The notes under the pieces: model-generated
What the model was told of the DNA's origin: nothing
The model's database searches: none
What the model saw: only the letters and a program-made list of their open reading frames with translations
Made by a program: the position numbers and the translations under genes
NCBI RefSeq assembly: GCF_001518015.1
Contig: NZ_LPUY01000078.1
Coordinates: 1 to 64,000 of the forward strand
Reading direction: 5' to 3'
DNA from: Tritonibacter horizontis
GTDB taxonomy: Bacteria; Pseudomonadota; Alphaproteobacteria; Rhodobacterales; Rhodobacteraceae
DNA length: 64,000 bases
Shown here: one piece after another, positions 46,249 to 55,935 of the stretch
How the letters are laid out: each line of letters begins with the position of its first letter
How positions within the stretch are numbered: the first letter of the stretch is position 1

Positions 46249-47583
46249 CTAGTCGCCCCCCTGCCGCTGGATGCGTTTTTTGGCAAAGAACTCCACCCGC
46301 TTGCGCAGGTCCCGTTCGAACCCACGCTCCACCGGTTGATACAGCACCGGACGTTTGATCCCGTCAGGAAAGTAGTTCTGGCCCGAAAACCCATCCTCGG
46401 CATCGTGATCGTAATTGTAGCCAGTGCCATATCCCTGCTCTTCCATCAGTTTGGTCGGCGCGTTGAGGATATGTTTCGGCGGCGGCATGGAGCCGGTTTC
46501 CTTGGCGAGCCTGCGGGCAGCCTTATAGGCCATGTAGCCCGCGTTGGTTTTGGGCGCGAGCGCAAGATAGATCACCGCCTGCGCCAGCGCCAGCTCGCCC
46601 TCGGGACTGCCAAGCCGCTCGTAGGTTTCCCAGGCCTGCAAGCAGACCGCCTGCGCCTGCGGGTCGGCCAAGGCGATGTCCTCGACCGCCATCCGGGTCA
46701 ATCGCCGCGCCAGATAGCGCGGGTCTTCGCCGCCTTCCAGCATCCGCGCGAACCAGTAAAGTGCGGCATCCGGGTCCGACCCGCGGACCGATTTGTGCAG
46801 GGCAGAGATCAGGTTGTAATGTTCATCGCCGGATTTGTCGTATTTCGCAGCGCGGCGCATCAGCCGCGTTGCCAGCGCCTCCCGGCTCAAGGGCTGTTTT
46901 ACGGTCCAGGCGCTGACCTGCTCGATCAGATTCAACAAGGCACGGCCATCCCCATCCGCCATCTGATGCAGCGCATCGCGCGCCTCAGGCAGCAGTGGCA
47001 GGGCCCGCTCCAGCGCCTGTTCGGCGCGTTGGGTCAGACGTTCCAGATCCGTAAGGCTCAGCCGTTCCAGCACCAGCACCTGACTGCGCGAAAGCAAGGC
47101 CGCGTTCAGCTCGAAACTCGGGTTCTCCGTGGTGGCGCCGACCAGCAGGATGGTGCCATCTTCCATATGCGGCAGGAACCCGTCCTGCTGTGCCTTGTTG
47201 AACCTGTGGATCTCATCGACGAACAACAGGGTGCCCTGACCGTTCTGGCGGCGAATGCGCGCGCCTTCGAAAACTCTCTTCAGGTCCGGCACGCCGGTGA
47301 AAATGGCCGAGATCTGGACGAAATGCAGATCCGTCTCCTGCGCCAAGAGCCGCGCGATGGTGGTTTTCCCCACACCCGGCGGACCCCAGAAGATCAGTGA
47401 CGACAGGCTGCCAGAGGACAGCATGACCCCCAGCGGTGCCTCTGGCCCCAGCACCTGCGCCTGTCCGATCACCTCCGCCAGGGTCCGGGGCCGCAACCGA
47501 TCCGCGAGCGGGCGCGGGGCTGCGCCGGCCCCAGCCTCACCGCTCTGGGCGCCCGCATCCCCGCTGTCAAAAAGATCCGCCAT
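46249..47583 (-). CDS. rarA: replication-associated recombination protein RarA
   Basis: This 444-residue AAA+ ATPase of the RarA/Mgs1/WRNIP1 family acts at stalled replication forks with SSB. Walker A is GPPGVGKTT, Walker B LLFVDEIHRFNKAQQD and sensor 1 GATTENPSFELN. The C-terminal tetramerisation region includes GSDPDAALYWFARMLEGGEDP. The start is 6 bp after the Deg-protease stop, so they are co-transcribed. Confidence 0.95.
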   Translation of the reverse strand: MADLFDSGDAGAQSGEAGAGAAPRPLADRLRPRTLAEVIGQAQVLGPEAPLGVMLSSGSLSSLIFWGPPGVGKTTIARLLAQETDLHFVQISAIFTGVPDLKRVFEGARIRRQNGQGTLLFVDEIHRFNKAQQDGFLPHMEDGTILLVGATTENPSFELNAALLSRSQVLVLERLSLTDLERLTQRAEQALERALPLLPEARDALHQMADGDGRALLNLIEQVSAWTVKQPLSREALATRLMRRAAKYDKSGDEHYNLISALHKSVRGSDPDAALYWFARMLEGGEDPRYLARRLTRMAVEDIALADPQAQAVCLQAWETYERLGSPEGELALAQAVIYLALAPKTNAGYMAYKAARRLAKETGSMPPPKHILNAPTKLMEEQGYGTGYNYDHDAEDGFSGQNYFPDGIKRPVLYQPVERGFERDLRKRVEFFAKKRIQRQGGD

Positions 47584-47589
47584 CCCGAC

Positions 47590-49026
47590 CTACAGCCGGA
47601 AGCGCAGGGCGACGCGCTTCCCCTGGCGAAGCAGATCCAGCTGCATCCAGCGACCGCTTTCCAACAGCAGGCGCGGCACATCCTGCGGCGCGGCGACGGG
47701 CTGCCCGTTCACGCCCATCACAATATCTCCCGACTGCACTCCACCTCTGCCCGCATAGGGGCCGGGATCGAGCACCACGACACCGGTTGCCGACAGCGGC
47801 AATTGCAGCCTGTTGATCACCCGGGGATTGATCTGCGCCACCACAAGCCCAGGCATCGGGGTCTGTTCGTTCAGCTGAATGGGTGCCGAGGCCGGCTCAT
47901 CCGGGGCTTCGCTCAGCGCCACCTGCACGGTAGCCGATGCGCCCTGCCGCAGCCGGGTGATCTCGCTCTGCCCGCCCAGCCCGGCAACGGAGAGGCGAAA
48001 TGCCATCTCTGAGGGGGAATTCACCGGCTCGCCATCGACCGCAGTGACCACGTCCCCCACCTCGAAACCCGCCGCGACAAAGGGGCTTTGCGGATGCAAT
48101 TCAGAAATCAGCATGCCGTCAACCCGCGCCATCCCCAGCGCTTCGGCCAGATCCGCATCAACCGGCTGGCCGGTCATGCCCGCCCAGGGCCGCTGAAACT
48201 CCGTTGCGCCGTCCTGCGCCTGACGAACAAATTCACGCACCAGATTGGCCGGGATCGCAAAGCCGATCCCGTTGGAGCCGCCCGACCGGCTGAGGATGCG
48301 GGTATTGATGCCGATCAGGTCACCGTTGACGTCAATCAAGGCCCCGCCGGAATTGCCCGGGTTAATCGGCGCATCGGTCTGGATGTAATAGCCAAACCCC
48401 TGCCCGCCGCCGGTCCCCGTGCGCGCCAATCCCGAGATGATGCCCGAGGACACGGTTTGCCCGACCCCAAAGGGGTTGCCGATGGCCAGCGTCAACTCGC
48501 CCACTTCGACCGCATCGCTGTTGCGCAGCTCAAGAAAGGGCAAGTCATCCGCGTTGTGCAATTGCAGAATCGCCAGGTCAGAAGCCTCATCGGCCAGGAT
48601 GACCTCGGCCGCGTATTCGCGCCGGTCGTTGGTTACGACGCGGATGTCAGACGCCTCTCCGACCACGTGATAGTTGGACACCACGATACCATCCGCCGAC
48701 AGGATCACACCGGATCCGAGCGAGTTCTGCACCCTGGGCTGCGGCTGGGCAAACTGGCGAAAGAAATCGTCAAAGAAAGGGTCGTTTGCAAAGGGGCTGC
48801 GGTTGCGATCTTGCCGAATGATCCTGGCGTAAATATTCACAACCGCAGGCGCCGCCTCCTTGACCAGAGGCGCAAACCCCAAAGAGATCTCCGACTGGCT
48901 TTGCGGTATCTGCGTTTCGGCCTGACCGATCTGCGGTCCGGTCACAAAAAGACCAGCAAGAAGCACAAAGGTCAGCGGACGGGTGAGGATGCGACGCAAT
49001 TGGGAGCCTCCGGTAGGTTTTGCCAT
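47590..49026 (-). CDS. Deg/HtrA-family periplasmic serine protease
   Basis: This 478-residue protease has an N-terminal signal segment (about 14-37), a trypsin-like domain and two PDZ domains (about 255-345 and 385-475). The catalytic triad is His in NYHVVGE, Asp in EASDLAILQL and Ser in NPGNSGGALID. It degrades or refolds damaged envelope proteins. MAKPTGG at 49026 is the likely start, placing the signal peptide at the N-terminus. It lies upstream of rarA in one unit. Confidence 0.93.
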   Translation of the reverse strand: MAKPTGGSQLRRILTRPLTFVLLAGLFVTGPQIGQAETQIPQSQSEISLGFAPLVKEAAPAVVNIYARIIRQDRNRSPFANDPFFDDFFRQFAQPQPRVQNSLGSGVILSADGIVVSNYHVVGEASDIRVVTNDRREYAAEVILADEASDLAILQLHNADDLPFLELRNSDAVEVGELTLAIGNPFGVGQTVSSGIISGLARTGTGGGQGFGYYIQTDAPINPGNSGGALIDVNGDLIGINTRILSRSGGSNGIGFAIPANLVREFVRQAQDGATEFQRPWAGMTGQPVDADLAEALGMARVDGMLISELHPQSPFVAAGFEVGDVVTAVDGEPVNSPSEMAFRLSVAGLGGQSEITRLRQGASATVQVALSEAPDEPASAPIQLNEQTPMPGLVVAQINPRVINRLQLPLSATGVVVLDPGPYAGRGGVQSGDIVMGVNGQPVAAPQDVPRLLLESGRWMQLDLLRQGKRVALRFRL

Positions 49027-49149
49027 GCCCCAACCATATGCGGAGACGCCCGGAGGATTGCAAGTCATGGTGCCCCGCCGTCCTGCTGTTGACCGGCACA
49101 GCGACCGGAGGCGGCAGCTGCCGCCCCCGGATGTCGCCCATGGTTCCGC

Positions 49150-50232
49150 TCACCCCGCAAGGCGCGTGTTCTGTCTGCGCCGGTGTTCGACCGCTTCGGC
49201 CAGCTTCCGCAGTTCGGCCTCGGTTTTGTCCCAGCCCATACAGCCGTCGGTCACCGATTGGCCATAGGTGAGTTTGCTCAGATCACCGTCCTTGGGCAGG
49301 TCCTGACGTCCGTGAACCAGATGGCTTTCGATCATCACGCCGGTGATGCGCCCCTCACCGGCGGCCATCTGGCCCGCGACATCTTCCAGTACAACGCCTT
49401 GTTTGGCTGGATTTTTTTCAGAATTGGCATGGCTGGCATCAATCATGACCTGGCCGCGAACCCCGTCTGCCTCCGCCGTTTTACAGGCGCTGTCGACACT
49501 GGCCGCATCATAGTTGGTGCCGCCGCCGCCACGCAGAATGATATGGCAATCCGGGTTGCCCGCCGTTGCCGCAATCGCCGCAAGCCCAGATGGGGCGAGC
49601 GCCATGAAATGATGCGGCGTCGCCGCTGAACGCACCGCATCAATCGCGATCTGCACATTGCCGCGGGTGCCGTTTTTGAACCCGACAGGACAGCTCAGCC
49701 CGGAGGCCATCTCGCGGTGAATTTGGCTTTCGGTGGTCCGCGCGCCAATGGCCGCCCAGCTGACCAGATCAGCGATGTATTGCGGCACCGAGGCATCCAG
49801 GAATTCGGTCCCGACGGGAAGCCCCATTTCGTTCAGCTCCAGACACAGCTTGCGGGCCACCGACAGCCCCTTGTTGATGCGAAAAGACCCATCCAGGTCC
49901 GGATCGTTGATCAGCCCCTTCCACCCCGCAATAGTACGCGGCTTTTCGAAATAGACCCGCATCACGATTTCCAACTGCCCTCCCAGCTCAGCCTTCAGCG
50001 GCGCGAGGCGACGGGCGTAGTCTATCGCAGCCTCTGGATCATGCACGGAACAGGGGCCGACCACGACAATCAGCCGGTCGTCCGCCCCTTGCAGGATTTT
50101 CTGAATGTTGGCGCGAGAATTCAAAACGGTCTCGCGGGCATCGCTGGTCAGCGGATGCTTCACCGCAAGGGCTTCTGGGCAGATCAATTCCTGCATATTG
50201 GTAATCCGGAGGTCATTTGTCGGGGTCGTCAT
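49150..50232 (-). CDS. aroG: 3-deoxy-7-phosphoheptulonate synthase, class I (AroF/G/H type)
   Basis: The 360-residue enzyme condenses phosphoenolpyruvate and erythrose 4-phosphate, the first step of aromatic amino acid synthesis. Motifs include VVGPCSVHDPEAAIDYA, MRVYFEKPRT, GFKNGTRGNV and DASHANSEKNP, as in the E. coli-type class I enzymes. An attenuator with an aromatic-rich leader peptide precedes it, so expression should respond to charged tRNA-Phe/Trp/Tyr. The gene symbol denotes the family, not a specific isozyme. Confidence 0.95.
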   Translation of the reverse strand: MTTPTNDLRITNMQELICPEALAVKHPLTSDARETVLNSRANIQKILQGADDRLIVVVGPCSVHDPEAAIDYARRLAPLKAELGGQLEIVMRVYFEKPRTIAGWKGLINDPDLDGSFRINKGLSVARKLCLELNEMGLPVGTEFLDASVPQYIADLVSWAAIGARTTESQIHREMASGLSCPVGFKNGTRGNVQIAIDAVRSAATPHHFMALAPSGLAAIAATAGNPDCHIILRGGGGTNYDAASVDSACKTAEADGVRGQVMIDASHANSEKNPAKQGVVLEDVAGQMAAGEGRITGVMIESHLVHGRQDLPKDGDLSKLTYGQSVTDGCMGWDKTEAELRKLAEAVEHRRRQNTRLAG

Positions 50233-50280
50233 GGGCTTGGTTCCTTTGGCGGGGTGCCCCTGTCAGACTTGGCCGGATAC

Positions 50281-50310
50281 AAAAAAACCGCCCTGGTCCC
50301 GGGGCGGTTT
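50281..50310 (-). terminator. attenuator terminator in the DAHP synthase leader
   Basis: On the minus strand AAACCGCCC pairs with GGGCGGTTT around an 8-nt loop, and the stem runs directly into a tract of seven T. It lies about 50 nt before the synthase start codon and after a leader peptide, so it can stop transcription before the structural gene. The 5' arm (CCGCC) can alternatively pair with GGCGG in the leader coding region (50366-50370). Confidence 0.85.
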
Positions 50311-50342
50311 GGTGCGGTATTCTAATGCTTCTGGTATTTTAT

Positions 50343-50420
50343 TCAGAAACGCGAAGACCCTCCGTCCGCCATGTGGCGCGGATAAAAGTAATACCAGAAC
50401 TGGGCAAACTGTTGGGTCAT
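50343..50420 (-). CDS. aromatic-rich leader peptide of the DAHP synthase attenuator
   Basis: A 25-codon open frame (ATG at 50420, TGA at 50345-50343) encodes MTQQFAQFWYYFYPRH and nine further residues. Eight of 25 residues are Phe, Trp or Tyr, six in an unbroken FWYYFY run. Directly after the run, CCGCGCC (50381-50375) can pair with GGCGG (50370-50366). A ribosome stalled on the aromatic codons would cover the first arm, freeing GGCGG to pair with the terminator's 5' arm. This is the standard 1:2, 2:3, 3:4 attenuator logic. No strong Shine-Dalgarno site is visible. Confidence 0.8.
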   Translation of the reverse strand: MTQQFAQFWYYFYPRHMADGGSSRF

Positions 50421-50462
50421 GCGCGAAACGCTAGCGGAGATTCGGGCCTCTGTCGAGACCCT

Positions 50463-50468
50463 ATTGTA
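50463..50468 (-). promoter_or_regulatory. putative -10 element of the DAHP synthase leader
   Basis: TACAAT on the minus strand lies 43 nt upstream of the leader-peptide ATG. No good -35 hexamer is seen at the usual distance, so the promoter is weak or needs an activator. It would give a leader of about 220 nt. Confidence 0.4.
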
Positions 50469-50497
50469 CGGCTCTTGTTCCGGGTCCTATCGCGGGC

Positions 50498-51181
50498 TTA
50501 CCCCCTGGGGCGGCCCGTGCGTGCGTCCGGCGACGTTGCTTTCGGCATCGCTGCACCACGCCCATACCCCGGTCGACCTGTACCGCTTTGGGCGACATCG
50601 AAATTCCAGACGATAATCAAATTGGTCACCAGCGCCCCCATGAACGAATAGATCAGCTGGGCCGGTGTCAGAACCAGCGCCGCAGCGGCGAAAACCGCCG
50701 CATCAACAAGCAGTTGAAACCAGCCCGCCTTGAACCCGGTGCGCTGTTCGATGATGATGCCCACAATCGTCATGCCACCGGCCGAGGCGTTGTGACGAAA
50801 GATCGCGATCAAACCGGCCCCGTTGCATAGCCCGCCCAGCAGCGCCGCCGCTGCCGGATGCAACAGATCGAAGGCCACATACTGCGGCAGGGTTTGCGCC
50901 CCGGCCGAGATCCCCACGACCACCGCCACAGTGCGCAGCGCAAAGGCCGGACCGCGTTTGATCCAGGCCAGAACCAGGAACGGCACCCCGATCCCGAAGA
51001 AGAGCACACCAAAATCCACGGGCAGCACGTAGGACAGCAACAACGCCATCCCAGCAGTCTGCCCGGTGACCAGCCCCGCTGATTTCAGAAAGACGAGGCC
51101 AAGGCTGCACATCAGCACCCCAAACAGCAACCCCTGGAGGTCGAACAACGAAAGCGCAGGTCTGGAGCTGGGCAAAGCCAT
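50498..51181 (-). CDS. YitT-family membrane protein
   Basis: A 227-residue protein with about five to six hydrophobic helices. The family core QGLLFGVLMCSLGLVFLKSAGLVTGQTAGMALLLSYV near the N-terminus and HNASAGGMTIVGIIIEQRTGFKAG in the middle are typical of YitT/DUF161-type proteins, whose function is not established. It is followed by the DAHP synthase leader on the same strand with no terminator seen, and is divergent from the epimerase gene. Confidence 0.82.
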   Translation of the reverse strand: MALPSSRPALSLFDLQGLLFGVLMCSLGLVFLKSAGLVTGQTAGMALLLSYVLPVDFGVLFFGIGVPFLVLAWIKRGPAFALRTVAVVVGISAGAQTLPQYVAFDLLHPAAAALLGGLCNGAGLIAIFRHNASAGGMTIVGIIIEQRTGFKAGWFQLLVDAAVFAAAALVLTPAQLIYSFMGALVTNLIIVWNFDVAQSGTGRPGYGRGAAMPKATSPDARTGRPRG

Positions 51182-51322
51182 CTTGGTGTCCTCGGGTCGG
51201 AGAATAGGGCGGCATCGGTCGTCCTGTGATAGGGCGCGCAGCCGACAATCACAATGTCCATGCTGGACCTCGGAGACCTTGCCGCTATTGTCCGGTCAAA
51301 CACATCCACGGAGGAGACCCCC

Positions 51323-52222
51323 ATGCGTATTCTGTTTACTGGCGGATCCGGCAAGGCCGGACGACACGCGATTGCCTATCTGCTGGCGCAGGGGCACCGG
51401 GTGGTCAATGTCGATCTGACGCCCCTGGACCTGCCTGGCGTGGACAACCGGATCGCGGATATGACCGATGCCGGACAAATGCATGACGTGATGCATGCCT
51501 GGGCCGGCTATGACGAGATGGAGGATCACCGGTCGCCCCCCCGCTTTGACGCGGTTGTTCACTTTGCCGCCGTGCCCCGGTTGCTGATGAAATCCGACAA
51601 CGAATGTTACCGGATCAATACAATCGGCACCTATAACGTCATTGACGCGGCGCTGAAGGCGGGTGTGACCAAGGTGATTTTTGCCTCCTCCGAAACCACT
51701 TATGGCGTCTGTTTTGCCGGTGGCGAACGGCGGCCAGACTATCTGCCCCTGGATGAGGCGCACCCGGTTGTACCCGAAGACAGCTACGCCATGTCCAAAG
51801 TCGCAAATGAGGTCACCGCGCAGTGTTTCCAGCGGCGCACCGGGGCCGACATCTATGGCCTGCGGATCAACAATGTCATTGAGCCGCACGAGTACAAGGC
51901 AAACTTCCCCGCCTATATGTCCGACCCTGACCTGCGGCGGCGCAACATCTTTGCCTATATCGACGCCCGCGACCTGGGCCAGATGGTGGAGCGGTGCCTG
52001 CAGACAAATGGACTGGGGTTCCAGATCTTCAACGTCGCCAACAAGGATCATTCGGTCAATCTGACCACAAAGCAGATCATTGATCGCTATTACAAAGGCG
52101 TGCCCGCGGCCGAAATGGGAGAACGGGAAACCTTCTATTCCATTCGCAAGGCCGAAGAGCTTTTGGGGTTTGCCCCGGAGCACAATTGGCGCATGTATCT
52201 CGACGATCCGCTCGAGGTCTAG
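51323..52222 (+). CDS. NAD-dependent epimerase/dehydratase (extended SDR)
   Basis: This 299-residue extended SDR has the Rossmann motif TGGSGKAGRHA at the N-terminus, the catalytic Ser/Thr in FASSETTYG and YAMSK supplying Tyr/Lys. Family members interconvert nucleotide sugars or oxidise sugar acids; no neighbour suggests which. GGAGGAG lies 7 nt before the ATG at 51323; the in-frame ATG at 51254 is poorer. Confidence 0.88.
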   Translation: MRILFTGGSGKAGRHAIAYLLAQGHRVVNVDLTPLDLPGVDNRIADMTDAGQMHDVMHAWAGYDEMEDHRSPPRFDAVVHFAAVPRLLMKSDNECYRINTIGTYNVIDAALKAGVTKVIFASSETTYGVCFAGGERRPDYLPLDEAHPVVPEDSYAMSKVANEVTAQCFQRRTGADIYGLRINNVIEPHEYKANFPAYMSDPDLRRRNIFAYIDARDLGQMVERCLQTNGLGFQIFNVANKDHSVNLTTKQIIDRYYKGVPAAEMGERETFYSIRKAEELLGFAPEHNWRMYLDDPLEV

Positions 52223-52334
52223 AGAGCCGCTCAAGGCCTGAGCCCGGGCGGGGGCGGCATCGACGCCCGGGCATTCGCCCCGTGCCCCAACAGACCCAAG
52301 CGCCCCAGCGTTTTTACCCGAAAAGAAGCCCGCC

Positions 52335-52670
52335 ATGACCGACAGCCTGCCCCCCTGCCCCGAGTGTTCATCGCCCTTTGCTTACGAGGTAGACGCGCTT
52401 TTGATGTGCCCGGAATGCGGCCATGAATGGTCCGCCGACACCGACGACGACGCCGTCGTGCGCGACAGTGTTGGCAACCCGTTGCAGGATGGGGATACGG
52501 TGACGGTGATCAAGGATCTCAAGATCAAAGGCACCTCCAGCGTGGTCAAAGTCGGCACCAAAGTGCGCGGCATTCGTCTGGTGGACGGCGATCACGACAT
52601 TGATTGCAAGGTGCCCGGCGTCGGCCCCATGGGCCTCAAGAGCAAATTTGTGAAGAAGGTGGCCGACTAG
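52335..52670 (+). CDS. PhnA/YjdM-type zinc-ribbon protein
   Basis: This 111-residue protein has an N-terminal zinc ribbon (CPEC near residue 8 and CPEC near 25) and a C-terminal PhnA domain ([24 protein letters not shown] ... GLKSKFVKK). It was historically linked to phosphonate use, but the family lacks a proven role and is no longer considered phosphonoacetate hydrolase. It stands alone. Confidence 0.9.
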   Translation: MTDSLPPCPECSSPFAYEVDALLMCPECGHEWSADTDDDAVVRDSVGNPLQDGDTVTVIKDLKIKGTSSVVKVGTKVRGIRLVDGDHDIDCKVPGVGPMGLKSKFVKKVAD

Positions 52671-52732
52671 CCACCCTCCCGTTTTTTGACCCGCCCGTCA
52701 CGACACAGGCCGGTTGCGGTATCATTTGCGGG

Positions 52733-53638
52733 TCAGGCGGCAGCCGTCTTCTTGACCTGAGCGCCCAGCTCCTTCATCTGAGCCGTGCCCGCGGCCAGAG
52801 ATTTGTCAAAGTGATCCAGCACGGCGATCAGTTTTTTGCTGTCAGGGTTGGCTTTGATGTCTTTTTCGCATTTCTTGCGGGCGCGCTTGTAATCACCCAC
52901 AAGTTTGGCAAGCTCCTTCAACTTCAACAATCCGACCTTTAGCTGTGTCTGCGCCGATTTTGCATCCTCGGCGGCGATAGAGACACCTTTCTTATGGGCT
53001 GCCTCAATGGCCCCAGACAGCGACGTCACCCGCGCCGCGCTCCGCTTGAGCTGCTTTTCTTCAAGCAATTTTGGCAAATCCGCCTCGGATGCGGACGCCT
53101 TGTCATCTGACAACAGTTTTTCCAGGATCTTCTTTGATTGCACCGCATAGAATTTGTCACCTGGTTTCATCTTGCCAGCGTAACCCATCACGGTTTTCAG
53201 CTCGGATTGCTGTTTCTTGACATCGGCCAGAAAGGCGTCGATCTCTTTTTTGTCGGGCGATCCCTTACCTGCTGACTTGCTGATTTTCTCGGCCGAGGAC
53301 TCCAGCTTTGCCAGCGTCGGCACCAGCGATTGCGCCTTGGCCACCAGGGCGAGCATCGCATCCAGCTGGGCCTTTTGCGCGACGACCGCTTTTTGCCAGA
53401 CCGACAGGCTCGACTTGACGCCCTTGTCCTTGATCGCATCTGCCAGTTTCTTGGAGGTCATGCCTTGCTCGCGCGCCGTGGCGATCGCTTCGCGCAGATT
53501 ATCCTCGGCGTCCCAACATTTCTCCAGGGCCTGCGCCATGGATTTCTTGGTCTTTTCCGCTTCCGCCTTGGTGGTCTGTTTCAGATCAGCGGCGCATTTT
53601 TTGTAATCTTCTTGGATTTTTGAAAACTCTTTGGACAT
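52733..53638 (-). CDS. Lys/Ala-rich helical protein of unknown function
   Basis: I do not recognise this 301-residue protein. It is rich in Lys, Ala, Glu and Leu, predicted almost wholly alpha-helical, with heptad-like stretches suggesting coiled coils throughout. It has no signal peptide or membrane segment, and only two cysteines in the first 45 residues plus one near the C-terminus. ATG at 53638 is chosen; the frame extends to a TTG at 53698 without support. It lies between phnA and the ribosomal block, on the ribosomal strand but after the rplQ terminator, so it is probably transcribed separately. Confidence 0.8.
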   Translation of the reverse strand: MSKEFSKIQEDYKKCAADLKQTTKAEAEKTKKSMAQALEKCWDAEDNLREAIATAREQGMTSKKLADAIKDKGVKSSLSVWQKAVVAQKAQLDAMLALVAKAQSLVPTLAKLESSAEKISKSAGKGSPDKKEIDAFLADVKKQQSELKTVMGYAGKMKPGDKFYAVQSKKILEKLLSDDKASASEADLPKLLEEKQLKRSAARVTSLSGAIEAAHKKGVSIAAEDAKSAQTQLKVGLLKLKELAKLVGDYKRARKKCEKDIKANPDSKKLIAVLDHFDKSLAAGTAQMKELGAQVKKTAAA

Positions 53639-53768
53639 CCGTGATCCCCCCGGCCCCAACAACGTTACATACTGAAATCTGCTGTCAGTATGGCGCAAAG
53701 GACCAGGAGACCAAAATCAAAAAACCTTCCCCCCGTCGGCAGGCGGGCCAAGTCGCGACAGCCCAACG

Positions 53769-53799
53769 AAAAAACCCCGCCCTGTTGCCAGAGCGGGGT
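53769..53799 (-). terminator. Rho-independent terminator after rplQ
   Basis: ACCCCGC (53774-53780) pairs with GCGGGGT (53793-53799), and on the minus strand the stem is followed by six T. It lies about 30 nt beyond the rplQ stop and ends the alpha operon. Confidence 0.85.
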
Positions 53800-53828
53800 C
53801 AGGTCCGACGGTCCAATGACCGGCAGTT

Positions 53829-54251
53829 TTATTCTTCGTCGGCGGATTCAACTTCCACCAGGCGGGCCTTGTCGGCTGCACCTTTGGCAGAGAGATCGCG
53901 ATCAACGAATTCGATGATTGCCATCGGCGCCATGTCGCCATACCGGAAGCCGGCTTTCAGGATGCGAACGTAACCGCCCTGACGATCCTTGTAGCGCGGG
54001 CCGAGGATGTCGAACAGTTTTGCAACGTCCTTGTCCTGCTTCAGCTTGGACGCGGCCTGACGGCGGGCGTGAACGTCGCCGCGCTTTGCCAGGGTGATCA
54101 TCTTTTCGATGATCGGGCGCAGTTCTTTTGCCTTGGGCAGGGTGGTCTTGATCTGTTCGTGTTCGATCAGCGAGCCAGCCATGTTGGAGAACAGGGCCTT
54201 ACGGTGCTCGTGAGTACGGTTCAGGCGGCGATAACCACGTGCGTGACGCAT
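53829..54251 (-). CDS. rplQ: 50S ribosomal protein L17
   Basis: The 140-residue product starts [20 protein letters not shown], an unmistakable L17 N-terminus, and has a C-terminal acidic tail (VEVESADEE) typical of alphaproteobacterial forms. It follows rpoA by 149 bp and is the last gene of the alpha operon. Confidence 0.98.
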   Translation of the reverse strand: MRHARGYRRLNRTHEHRKALFSNMAGSLIEHEQIKTTLPKAKELRPIIEKMITLAKRGDVHARRQAASKLKQDKDVAKLFDILGPRYKDRQGGYVRILKAGFRYGDMAPMAIIEFVDRDLSAKGAADKARLVEVESADEE

Positions 54252-54400
54252 TTTCTAAATCCTTATCTTGCGTGTTTTGCTTTGTCAGGCGGCTGATGCG
54301 TGTCGGCCGCTCACCTTGGGGCATGTGCCCGTCTTGACCCCGGCAAACCCCGGGAATTTTTTGGGGAGGACTTGCGCCCTCCCCGTTCGAAGCTCAGCGA

Positions 54401-55417
54401 TCAGAAGCTGTCTTCGAATTTCTTGGCCAGCTCTTCGATGTTGTCCGGCGGCCAGTCCTCGACGTCCATGCCAAGGTGCAGACCCATGCCAGACAGCACT
54501 TCCTTGATCTCGTTCAAGGACTTGCGGCCAAAGTTCGGCGTGCGCAGCATCTCTGCTTCGGTTTTCTGGATCAGATCCCCGATGTAGACGATGTTGTCGT
54601 TCTTCAGGCAGTTTGCCGAACGGACAGAGAGTTCCAGCTCGTCCACTTTCTTGAGCAGAAGCGGGTTGAACTCCAGACCGTCGTCCTCGTCCTGGCGGCC
54701 AGCGGCTTCGGGCTCGTCGAAGTTGACGAAGATCGAAAGCTGGTCCTGAAGAATGCGGGCAGCAAAAGCCAATGCATCCTCGGGCGTGATCGAACCGTCG
54801 GTTTCCACCTTCAGTGTCAGCTTGTCATAGTCCAGCACCTGGCCCTCACGGGTGGGCTGCACATCGTAGGAGACGCGCTTGACCGGAGAATAGATCGCAT
54901 CAATCGGAATCAGACCAATCGGTGCATCCTCTGGTTTGTTCTTGTCGGCAGAGACATAGCCCTTGCCGGTATTCACAGTCAGTTCCATGAACAGATCGGC
55001 ACCATCGTCGAGGTGGCAGATCACGTGTTCGCGGTTCAGAACCTCGATCCCGGCCGTTTCAGCGATGTCACCGGCGGTCACGACTGCCGGACCCTTTGCA
55101 TTCACCGACAGGCGCTTTGGCCCTTCGACTTCCATGCGCAGGGAAACCTGCTTGAGGTTCAAGATGATATCGGTGACGTCTTCACGCACACCGGCCACGC
55201 TCGAAAACTCGTGCAGCACGTTGTCGATCTGGACGCTGCTGATGGCTGCGCCCTGCAGCGAGCTCATCAGAATACGACGCAGAGCATTGCCAAGCGTCAG
55301 GCCAAAGCCACGCTCCAGCGGTTCTGCAACGAGTGTTGCCTGACGCGCCGGATCATTGCCCGGCTTGACCTCAAGCTGTGTGGGCTTGATCAACTCAGCC
55401 CAATTCTTATGGATCAT
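54401..55417 (-). CDS. rpoA: DNA-directed RNA polymerase subunit alpha
   Basis: A 338-residue protein. The N-terminal assembly domain ([20 protein letters not shown], about 35-54) and the C-terminal domain (about 255-325, [24 protein letters not shown]), which contacts UP elements and activators, are both complete. GGAGG precedes the ATG at 55417; the in-frame start at 55498 is rejected. Order rpsM-rpsK-rpoA-rplQ. Confidence 0.98.
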   Translation of the reverse strand: MIHKNWAELIKPTQLEVKPGNDPARQATLVAEPLERGFGLTLGNALRRILMSSLQGAAISSVQIDNVLHEFSSVAGVREDVTDIILNLKQVSLRMEVEGPKRLSVNAKGPAVVTAGDIAETAGIEVLNREHVICHLDDGADLFMELTVNTGKGYVSADKNKPEDAPIGLIPIDAIYSPVKRVSYDVQPTREGQVLDYDKLTLKVETDGSITPEDALAFAARILQDQLSIFVNFDEPEAAGRQDEDDGLEFNPLLLKKVDELELSVRSANCLKNDNIVYIGDLIQKTEAEMLRTPNFGRKSLNEIKEVLSGMGLHLGMDVEDWPPDNIEELAKKFEDSF

Positions 55418-55529
55418 GCGTTCCCTCCATTCCTGTCTGAACCCCATGTCCAAAGGATCAGACGCCCGAGGTTTCAATGACATACTGGGGCCCTGCACGC
55501 GGCAAGGCCCCAGTAAGCGGTAAAATCGC

Positions 55530-55919
55530 TTAGACGCGGCGGCGTTTCGGCGGGCGGCAGCCGTTGTGCGCGATCGGGGTCACATCACGGATATTGGTGA
55601 TGTTGAAGCCGATTGCAGCCAGGGCGCGCAGCGCCGATTCACGACCGGAACCCGGACCCTGAACCTCGACCTCAATGGTCTTTACGCCGTGTTCCTGTGC
55701 CTTGCGGCCTGCATCTTCTGCAGCCATCTGCGCGGCATAAGGCGTGGACTTACGAGAGCCCTTGAAGCCCATGGTGCCAGCAGAGGACCAGGAAATTGCA
55801 TTCCCCTGAACGTCAGAGATCAGGATCTTGGTGTTGTTGAACGAAGAGTTCACATGTGCAACGCCGGAGGCGATGTTCTTGCGCTCTTTTTTCTTTGTAC
55901 GAGTCTTATCGCGTGCCAT
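55530..55919 (-). CDS. rpsK: 30S ribosomal protein S11
   Basis: The 129-residue product has the highly conserved [19 protein letters not shown] and the C-terminal [18 protein letters not shown]. It starts 16 bp after rpsM. Confidence 0.98.
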   Translation of the reverse strand: MARDKTRTKKKERKNIASGVAHVNSSFNNTKILISDVQGNAISWSSAGTMGFKGSRKSTPYAAQMAAEDAGRKAQEHGVKTIEVEVQGPGSGRESALRALAAIGFNITNIRDVTPIAHNGCRPPKRRRV

Positions 55920-55935
55920 CTGTCAGGACCCTCCC

